From contig WRJU01000194.1 in assembly GCA_009778425.1 (NCBI GenBank), forward strand, positions 1-9,812: a stretch of 9,812 nt of DNA, given 5' to 3'. The notes below the pieces were generated by a model. That model did not search any database and was not told the DNA's origin. It saw nothing but the letters and a program-made list of their open reading frames with translations. Positions 1 through 5,045 of this stretch are shown here, one piece after another (the stretch's first letter is position 1; each line of letters starts with the position of its first letter). This DNA is from Pseudomonadota bacterium (GTDB taxonomy: Bacteria > Pseudomonadota > Gammaproteobacteria > Burkholderiales > Rhodocyclaceae). The translations under genes were made by a program, and so were the position numbers.

Positions 1-626
1 ATGGCGCGGGAAGAGTCGTCATTGCCGGGGATCACATGATCCACGCCTTCGGGCGAATGGTTGGTATCGACGACCGCCACCACCGGGATACCCAGCTTTT
101 GCGCTTCCGTAATGGCAATCTTGTGATAGCCGACGTCAATCACGAACAGCGCGTCAGGCAATCCGGTCATGTCCTTGATGCCGCCGATCGACTTGTGCAG
201 CTTTTCCAGCTCGCGGCGCGTCATCAGCGCGTCGCGCTTGGACAGGCGCTCGACCGAGCCGTCCTCGATCATCGCTTCGAGTTCTTTCAGGCGCTTGATC
301 GACTGCTTGACCGTCTTGAAGTTGGTCAGCATGCCGCCGAGCCAGCGTTCGTCGACAAACGGCATCCCGGCGCGGCGCGCTTCTTCGGCGAGAATCTCGC
401 GCGCCTGGCGCTTGGTACTTACGAAGAGGATCGTGCCGCGCTTGGCTGCGAGTTTGCGCACGAAATCCATCGCCTCGTTGTATTTAGCCAGCGTCTTTTC
501 GAGATTGACGATGTGAATCTTGTTGCGGTGGCCGAAGATGTATGGGGCCATCTTCGGATTCCAGAAACGTGTTTGGTGGCCAAAATGGACGCCCGCTTCG
601 AGCATTTGGCGCATCGTGACTGACAT
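1..626 (-). CDS. rpsB: 30S ribosomal protein S2, 3' end outside window
   Basis: S2 is a structural protein of the small ribosomal subunit, needed late in 30S assembly and for recruiting S1. The translated minus strand gives MSVTMRQMLEAGVHFGH, then FWNPKMAPYIFG, IHIVNLEKT, FVDERWLGGMLTNFKT and PVVAVVDTNHSPEGVDHVIPG, which are hallmark S2 segments. 208 codons are present; S2 is usually about 240-250 residues, so the C-terminus (after residues NDDSSRA) lies beyond position 1. The start is the ATG at 624-626, preceded by GGAG at a good distance (ACTGGAGTTATAC-ATG). In most bacteria tsf (EF-Ts) follows; that cannot be seen here. The gene has its own promoter and a structured leader upstream. The identification is secure. 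Confidence 0.98.
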   Translation of the reverse strand, partial: MSVTMRQMLEAGVHFGHQTRFWNPKMAPYIFGHRNKIHIVNLEKTLAKYNEAMDFVRKLAAKRGTILFVSTKRQAREILAEEARRAGMPFVDERWLGGMLTNFKTVKQSIKRLKELEAMIEDGSVERLSKRDALMTRRELEKLHKSIGGIKDMTGLPDALFVIDVGYHKIAITEAQKLGIPVVAVVDTNHSPEGVDHVIPGNDDSSRA

Positions 627-779
627 GTATAACTCCAGTTTTCAGGGTTTGACCTCCGCCGGATCGGGCAGGAAGCGACAACGTCCCTGCCAGCGGCACC
701 GCCCACACTTAAGAAGGCAGCGCACCCCGTTCAATCCGGCGTGTGAATTTCATCCTCCCGGATGTACCGGGAAGATAAG
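627..779 (-). promoter_or_regulatory. rpsB 5' leader with stable hairpin
   Basis: This is the untranslated region between the predicted rpsB transcription start (near 779) and the ATG at 626. The minus-strand RNA can fold into an 8-bp stem, GGCAGGGA (691-684) with UUCCUGCC (674-667), one G-U pair, closing a 9-nt loop CGUUGUCGC. A smaller GCGG-UG-CCGC hairpin lies just upstream (702-693). No U-run follows, so these are not terminators. In gammaproteobacteria S2 represses its own operon by binding the rpsB leader. A similar autoregulatory role here is inferred only; I did not match the published S2-leader consensus. Confidence 0.5.
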
Positions 780-785
780 CTTTAC

Positions 786-815
786 AGTATAGCACCCTGC
801 CGACGATACCCTCAA
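786..815 (-). promoter_or_regulatory. sigma-70 promoter of rpsB
   Basis: Reading the minus strand, TTGAGG (815-810) is the -35 element. An 18-bp spacer follows, then TATACT (791-786) as the -10, preceded by TGC, which makes it an extended -10. This is a strong housekeeping-type promoter. The predicted start is near 779, giving a leader of about 150 nt. It makes rpsB transcription independent of the flagellar genes and of the zinc-ribbon gene upstream. Confidence 0.75.
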
Positions 816-864
816 GCCTATCCCACGGACGTAGGTAGACATGGCCAGGTTTGAACGGCAGCGC

Positions 865-1740
865 TCATCTCTGGCGACCGGATAGTCTCAGATGTTTCAG
901 ATAGCCGACGCTTGCGTGATCGCCGACCGGCGCGATATTTGAGCCGCGAGCAACTCTCCGGCTCGATCTCGATTTTTGTTTTGACTTGCCAGAGGGAGAG
1001 TTATCAACAACCGGGATGCTGTGGGCATCTTCGGCTTTTTCCAATAGCGCTGTCCGCCTGTCCAAACTGATCGACAGTTTCCACCCTTTGCGCGAAAGCG
1101 CATCTTCTGAGTAGGAGTCCGAAACTTTCCCTTTCTTTGTCAGAAATTCGACCTTGACGCGCCTTTTGCCTTTGACCGTGCCTGAATAAACCGCTCTCGC
1201 GTGATGGGACGGGGACGCAAGCAGGTTGGCAACACGATCTCGATGGGCTTCAGGCGAGGCCGAGGCTCCGGAGGGCTCGGACACCGCCGAGGGCTCAGGA
1301 GCAGCCGATGCTGTCCCAGAGGACTCCGGAGGTGTGGAAACAGGCAAGGCCGGAGGCTCGGGATCGGCAAGCGGAGCATGGACATCGTCTGCCGTAGCGG
1401 ATGCGCCCAGCGGAAGGCGGGTGTCGCTCCCAAGGTCAGGGGCCTGCAACTGTTTGGGAACGGGCGCTTGCCTCATGTTCAATCCCCACCATGCCGCCGC
1501 CACGATGACGATGAAAATGATCGGGAGCCCAAGCCCCCAGAGAAGCCCGGCGCGCTGCCGGATGAGAACGAGGACGGTCGAGGGCACGGATACGAGCCTG
1601 GATAGGATAGACATGTTTGTGTGCTCCGTGAGTGTGGTGTCCTGCGCATTGGAATCCAACGGGCGCAGCGGTGAACCGCAACGAGGGCAGCATCTCGTAC
1701 GCCATGCCCCCAAGTAAGAGTCGCATGAAACGCAATACAT
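865..1740 (-). CDS. hypothetical zinc-ribbon, single-pass membrane protein
   Basis: Not recognised as a named family. The 291-residue product begins with a likely zinc ribbon: Cys3-x2-Cys6, then Cys18-x2-Cys21 (Cys17 is an extra cysteine). No other cysteines occur in the protein. One membrane helix follows (about residues 66-88, LLWGLGLPIIFIVIVAAAWW). Residues about 92-165 are a Pro/Ala/Ser/Glu-rich linker. The C-terminal 125 residues are basic and hydrophilic, with a possible small beta-rich module (about 184-235) and a Lys/Ser/Arg-rich patch. The topology suggests a cytoplasmic zinc ribbon and an exported C-terminal part. The ATG at 1740 has no clear Shine-Dalgarno, and an in-frame stop lies a few codons upstream. 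Met43 (1612-1614) has a better one (GGAG, 9 nt away) but would omit the zinc ribbon. It lies 138 bases after motD on the same strand, so it may be co-transcribed. That 138-base gap shows no convincing promoter or terminator. Confidence 0.7.
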   Translation of the reverse strand: MYCVSCDSYLGAWRTRCCPRCGSPLRPLDSNAQDTTLTEHTNMSILSRLVSVPSTVLVLIRQRAGLLWGLGLPIIFIVIVAAAWWGLNMRQAPVPKQLQAPDLGSDTRLPLGASATADDVHAPLADPEPPALPVSTPPESSGTASAAPEPSAVSEPSGASASPEAHRDRVANLLASPSHHARAVYSGTVKGKRRVKVEFLTKKGKVSDSYSEDALSRKGWKLSISLDRRTALLEKAEDAHSIPVVDNSPSGKSKQKSRSSRRVARGSNIAPVGDHASVGYLKHLRLSGRQR

Positions 1741-1878
1741 GGTCTGTTTCGCCGAACTTTAAGTCACTACATCTATTATGCGCACCAGGAATCAAAAAAG
1801 ATAGCCCATGCGCCTGATCAACCCTGTAGCGGCATCATCCTGCAAGCGTAGAGTCCGAACCCGTTTATCCTACTACTA

Positions 1879-2748
1879 TTATTCCCACGGACGGGAATCG
1901 TTTGATTCCGGGGACAGGATGGCATCTCCGGGGATCATGGCACTGGGTTCGGATCCGGATTCAGGCTCGGGTTCGGCTTCTGGTTCACTCACAGGGACGC
2001 GCGATTCGAGCATGATCGCCACACGGCGGTTGCGCGTGCGCCCGGCATCGGTGTCATTGTCCGCAATGGGGCGCTGGTCGGCATAGCCTGCGGCGGTAAG
2101 ACGGCTGGGGAGTACGCCGTTTTCGATGAAAAGCCGCACGACCGACGAGGCGCGGGCCGATGAGAGTTCCCAGTTGGAAGGGAAACGCAGGGTATTGATC
2201 GGGTTGTTGTCGGTATGGCCTTCAACCATGATCGGGAACTCCGAGTCGGCGATGACGCCGGCCACGGCGCGCAACGCAGCGTTCGCCTCGCTGCCGAGGA
2301 CAGCCTCGCCGGTGGAAAACAGCGCGCTGGCATTGATTTCGACAGTCACGCCAAAAGCACCCTCCGTGACCCTGACCTTCCCGTCCCCGGTGAGAGGCCC
2401 AAGCACACGGCGGATGTCGCTGGCCATGTCGCGCATTTTCCGTGCGGCCTCTTCCCGTGCGGCGTCTTGCTTGTCGCGCGCCTTGAGCCGCTTGATGGGT
2501 ACTGGGGGACTGGAGGGAACAACGACCGGGGGCGCGACGATGGTCTGCCCTTCGGCGTTGATATTGGCACTACGGAACGCCTGTATCAGGGAGTTGGAAA
2601 GTATCCGGTATTTGCCTTCGTTGACGGAACTCAAGGAATACATGACAACGAAAAAGGCAAACAGCAGGGTGATGAAGTCGGCGTAGGACACGAGCCAGCG
2701 CTCGGTGTTTTCGTGCTCTTCTCCGTGAGGCCTGCGTCGCCGTGCCAT
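1879..2748 (-). CDS. motD: flagellar motor stator protein MotD (MotB family)
   Basis: MotD is the MotB-type subunit of the second flagellar stator. It anchors the MotC/MotD proton channel to peptidoglycan. The 289-residue product has a basic N-terminus, then one membrane helix starting WLVSYADFITLLFAFFVVMY. Asp24 sits at the place of the proton-carrying Asp32 of E. coli MotB. A linker follows, then an OmpA-like peptidoglycan-binding domain (about 130-250) containing VEGHTDNNPI (175-184), a NWELSSARA segment and GRTRNRRVAIML. An acidic Ser/Glu/Pro tail (about 254-270) is unusual. It starts 15 bases after motC ends. MotD rather than MotB is chosen from its place beside motC and fliA. The family assignment is secure and the paralogue name is likely. 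Confidence 0.93.
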   Translation of the reverse strand: MARRRRPHGEEHENTERWLVSYADFITLLFAFFVVMYSLSSVNEGKYRILSNSLIQAFRSANINAEGQTIVAPPVVVPSSPPVPIKRLKARDKQDAAREEAARKMRDMASDIRRVLGPLTGDGKVRVTEGAFGVTVEINASALFSTGEAVLGSEANAALRAVAGVIADSEFPIMVEGHTDNNPINTLRFPSNWELSSARASSVVRLFIENGVLPSRLTAAGYADQRPIADNDTDAGRTRNRRVAIMLESRVPVSEPEAEPEPESGSEPSAMIPGDAILSPESNDSRPWE

Positions 2749-2763
2749 GATGCCTACATCCCT

Positions 2764-3507
2764 TTACTGGATGTATCCCCGCATCCGGTTTTCGATGATG
2801 CGCGGGTTGTCGCCGTTGGCGATACCGACCAGCCCGTCGATGATCATTTCACGGCGGCTGGCGAGAAGGCCGATGTGCGACAGGAGTTTTTTGTGAACGG
2901 GCAACAGAATGAGGTTGGCAAGGCCGACGCCATAGACGGTAGCGACGAAGGCTACGGCAATGCCCGCGCCCAGCTTGCCAGGATCGGACAGGTTCTCCAT
3001 GACGTGGATCAGCCCCAGCACGGCTCCGAGAATGCCGATGGTGGGAGAATATCCGCCCGCGCTCTCCCAGATGCGGGCGCATTGGCGCATCTGCGTCGCC
3101 CAGGCGTCGTTCTCGATTTCGAGCGATTCGCGCAGCAGCCCGGGTTCGATGCCATCGACGAGCATTTGCAGGCCATGAAGCGTGAAAGGGTCGTCATCGA
3201 GTTCGGCGATGTAGCGTTCGAGCATGAGCAGCCCTTCCCGGCGAGCCAGGTGGCTCCACCCGACGATGCGTTCAATGCTGTGCTCGTAGCCGGAAGGCGG
3301 AGGCATGAATACCCATTTCGCCATCTTCACGCCGCCGAGAAAGACGCGCAGCGGGCTTTGCAGCAGCACCGCGCCCACGGTTCCTCCCACGACGATGAGG
3401 AAGGCCGTCGGCTGCAGCAACGAGGAGATGTGGCCTCCTTCAAGCGTTTGCCCGATGATGATGGCACCCAGGCCGAGGATGAGGCCGATGAGGCTGACGC
3501 TATCCAT
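2764..3507 (-). CDS. motC: flagellar motor stator protein MotC (MotA family)
   Basis: This is the MotA-type inner-membrane subunit of the stator, which pairs with MotD and converts proton flow into torque on the rotor (FliG). The 247-residue product has four predicted membrane helices, near 3-20, 31-50, 150-170 and 180-203. The cytoplasmic loop carries ARREGLLMLE (88-97), matching the charged residues of MotA that contact FliG. GGYSPTIGILGAVLG includes Pro155, the counterpart of MotA Pro173, and LLPVHKK includes Pro203, the counterpart of Pro222. Its ATG overlaps the end of fliA by 8 bases, and there is only a weak upstream GGGCGG, so it is probably translationally coupled to fliA. The 247-residue length suits MotC better than the usual MotA (about 285-295). 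Confidence 0.95.
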   Translation of the reverse strand: MDSVSLIGLILGLGAIIIGQTLEGGHISSLLQPTAFLIVVGGTVGAVLLQSPLRVFLGGVKMAKWVFMPPPSGYEHSIERIVGWSHLARREGLLMLERYIAELDDDPFTLHGLQMLVDGIEPGLLRESLEIENDAWATQMRQCARIWESAGGYSPTIGILGAVLGLIHVMENLSDPGKLGAGIAVAFVATVYGVGLANLILLPVHKKLLSHIGLLASRREMIIDGLVGIANGDNPRIIENRMRGYIQ

Positions 3508-4225
3508 GACGCCGCCCGAATATCAGCGCGCGCAAACGCGCCACGGCTTGACTGTGCAGTTGGCAAACCCTGGACTCGGTGACGTTGAGTATTTCGCCGA
3601 TCTCGCGCAGGTTGAGGTCTTCGTCGTAATAGAGCGCCATGACCATTCTTTCGCGCTCGGGCAGGTTTTGTATGGCCTCGACGAGCTTTGCCTTCGTGTC
3701 GGCATCTTCCAGCAGCACCAGCGGGTTGGCGTCGTCCTGCCCGAAGTGGCGTTCGAGGAAGTCCTCACCATTGTCGGAGGAAAAATCCTCGAAATAGATA
3801 AGTTGATGGCCGCGCGCGTCCTGCAGCATGCGCTGGTATTCCGGAAGTCCCAGCCCCAGGTCTTTGGCGATCTCAGACTCGCTCGGCGGGCGGCCATTTT
3901 TCTGTTCGAGCGCGTTGATGGCGGCTTCGATGCGCCGCATGTCGCGCCGTGTGCTGCGCGGCGCCCAGTCGGCTTCGCGCAGCCCGTCGATCATCGCGCC
4001 ACGGATTCGTTGCACGGCATAGGTCTCGAACTGCGCGCCCATGCCTTCCTCGAAACGGTTGATAGCGTCCAGCAAGCCCATCATGCCGTTCTGCATGAGG
4101 TCTTCGACTTCCACACTGGCGGGCAGCCGGGACATCATCTGGTACGCCAAACGTTTGACGAGCGGCGCATAGGACACCACCAGGCGATCCATATCGAGTT
4201 GGTTTTCCGCGTTATGAGCCGTCAT
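3500..4225 (-). CDS. fliA: RNA polymerase sigma factor FliA (sigma-28)
   Basis: FliA directs RNA polymerase to late flagellar promoters (filament, motor, chemotaxis) and is normally held by FlgM until the hook is complete. The 241-residue product shows all regions of the family. Region 2 is residues about 14-88 (LVVSYAPLVKRLAYQ, VEVEDLMQNGMMGLLDAI, FETYAVQRIRGAMIDGLR). Region 3 is about 90-135 (GRPPSESEIAKDLGL). Region 4 has the helix-turn-helix LNLREIGEILNVTESRV (204-220). Length is typical. The start ATG at 4223-4225 has GGTGAG 8 nt upstream, inside a perfect hairpin (separate entry). It lies between flhG (36-base gap) and motC (8-base overlap). No flgM is visible in the window. Confidence 0.97.
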   Translation of the reverse strand: MTAHNAENQLDMDRLVVSYAPLVKRLAYQMMSRLPASVEVEDLMQNGMMGLLDAINRFEEGMGAQFETYAVQRIRGAMIDGLREADWAPRSTRRDMRRIEAAINALEQKNGRPPSESEIAKDLGLGLPEYQRMLQDARGHQLIYFEDFSSDNGEDFLERHFGQDDANPLVLLEDADTKAKLVEAIQNLPERERMVMALYYDEDLNLREIGEILNVTESRVCQLHSQAVARLRALIFGRRHG

Positions 4226-4233
4226 GCGTCCAT

Positions 4234-4247
4234 CTCACCCAGGTGAG
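4234..4247 (-). promoter_or_regulatory. hairpin covering the fliA ribosome binding site
   Basis: In the flhG-fliA gap the minus strand reads CTCACCTGGGTGAG, a perfect inverted repeat (six pairs around a 2-nt centre, or five pairs with a CTGG loop). The right arm GGTGAG is the likely Shine-Dalgarno of fliA, 8 nt from its ATG. Folding would hide it, so fliA translation may depend on ribosomes leaving flhG or on another factor. The fold is seen in sequence; the regulatory role is inferred. Confidence 0.45.
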
Positions 4248-4261
4248 GAAGCCGTGACCCA

Positions 4262-5044
4262 TTACGCGCTTGGGGAGATGCCCACGCCCGCGAGCCGCCG
4301 GAGAAATACCGCGCTGGCTTCGCGCACCAGGGGAGGCGCTGGCGTGCGGGTCAGCCCCGCCGCGAGGTCGTCACGTTCGACCTCGCCGAGCCAGAGCAAC
4401 GGTACGCCGACATGGTGACGCACTAATGCTTGAAGCGAAGTGAAAAATTTCCGCGCGTCCGCCGCATCGTGCGCCCGCGCGACCGCCACGTGCATTGAGC
4501 CGGCACCCGCCGAGGCCAGTTGCTTGATGACGCAATATGATTCGCAGGCCCCGCTGGCGCTGGCTTCCGCCACGAGCAGGCGCTGCGGGGCAGCCTGTAC
4601 GAAGGGCGACGGGTCTTTGGCCGAATCGCAACCGGCATGGATGAGCATGAACCCTGCGCGACGGTGCAGCACCCGCATGGCTTCGAGCAGACAGGCGCGA
4701 CGGGCTTCGTCGAGCAGGGGCAAGGCAAGCGCGGCAGCGGCGGCGGGAATGCGCCCAAACAGCCCCGGAACGGGTTGCAGGAGCTCGAACAAGGTCAGCC
4801 GCCCATCGAGCATCTGCAGGAGGTCGGGGCCGGGATCAAGCCCCAGCGCCCCGGCAAGCGCCTCGTCGCCCACGGCTTCATCGAGCAGCAGCACTTTGTG
4901 GTGCTGCCCGGCAATGCGGTGCGCTGCCAGAATCGCGTGATGGACACGATACCGCCCCGTGGCATAGTAGGCGACCACCGCCGGAGGGGTTTGCCGGAAA
5001 AGCCGCCGCAACCCGGCGGCCTGGTCTTCGCGTCCGTCGATCAT
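4262..5044 (-). CDS. flhG: FlhG/FleN-like MinD-family protein lacking ATPase motifs
   Basis: FlhG is normally a MinD-type ATPase that limits flagellar number and stimulates the FlhF GTPase. The 260-residue product starts at ATG 5042-5044, one base after the flhF stop, with AGGGAG 6 nt upstream; an in-frame GTG at 5062 is less likely. Residues 7-13 are DQAAGLR, the family's FlhF-activating motif. KVLLLDEAVGDEALAGALGL (50-69) matches the switch I segment, keeping Asp55. The P-loop, normally SGKGGVGKT, is replaced by ATGRYRVHH (28-36), with no lysine or glycine core. The Walker B region, normally LIDTGAG, reads LIHAGCD (134-140), with His136 in place of Asp. It is therefore probably unable to hydrolyse ATP. 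Position directly after flhF supports the FlhG assignment. An alternative is a diverged MinD-like scaffold with another role. Confidence 0.82.
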   Translation of the reverse strand: MIDGREDQAAGLRRLFRQTPPAVVAYYATGRYRVHHAILAAHRIAGQHHKVLLLDEAVGDEALAGALGLDPGPDLLQMLDGRLTLFELLQPVPGLFGRIPAAAAALALPLLDEARRACLLEAMRVLHRRAGFMLIHAGCDSAKDPSPFVQAAPQRLLVAEASASGACESYCVIKQLASAGAGSMHVAVARAHDAADARKFFTSLQALVRHHVGVPLLWLGEVERDDLAAGLTRTPAPPLVREASAVFLRRLAGVGISPSA

Positions 5045-5045
5045 C

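Noticed and set aside
1745..1765. Sigma-28-like -35 (TAAAGTTC, minus strand) upstream of the zinc-ribbon gene
   Set aside because: The -10 at the required distance reads CCATGTAT, a poor match to GCCGATAA, and would place the transcript start inside the gene.
1794..1830. Run of six T (minus strand) after motD as a terminator
   Set aside because: No GC-rich stem precedes the T run, so an intrinsic terminator is not supported.
2215..3582. Long plus-strand open frame (455 codons) across the motD/motC region
   Set aside because: It is antisense to two clearly recognisable stator genes, its product resembles no family, and it is explained by codon bias in GC-rich DNA.
3305..4246. Plus-strand open frame (313 codons) opposite fliA
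   Set aside because: Antisense to an unmistakable sigma-28 gene with all conserved regions; no independent support.
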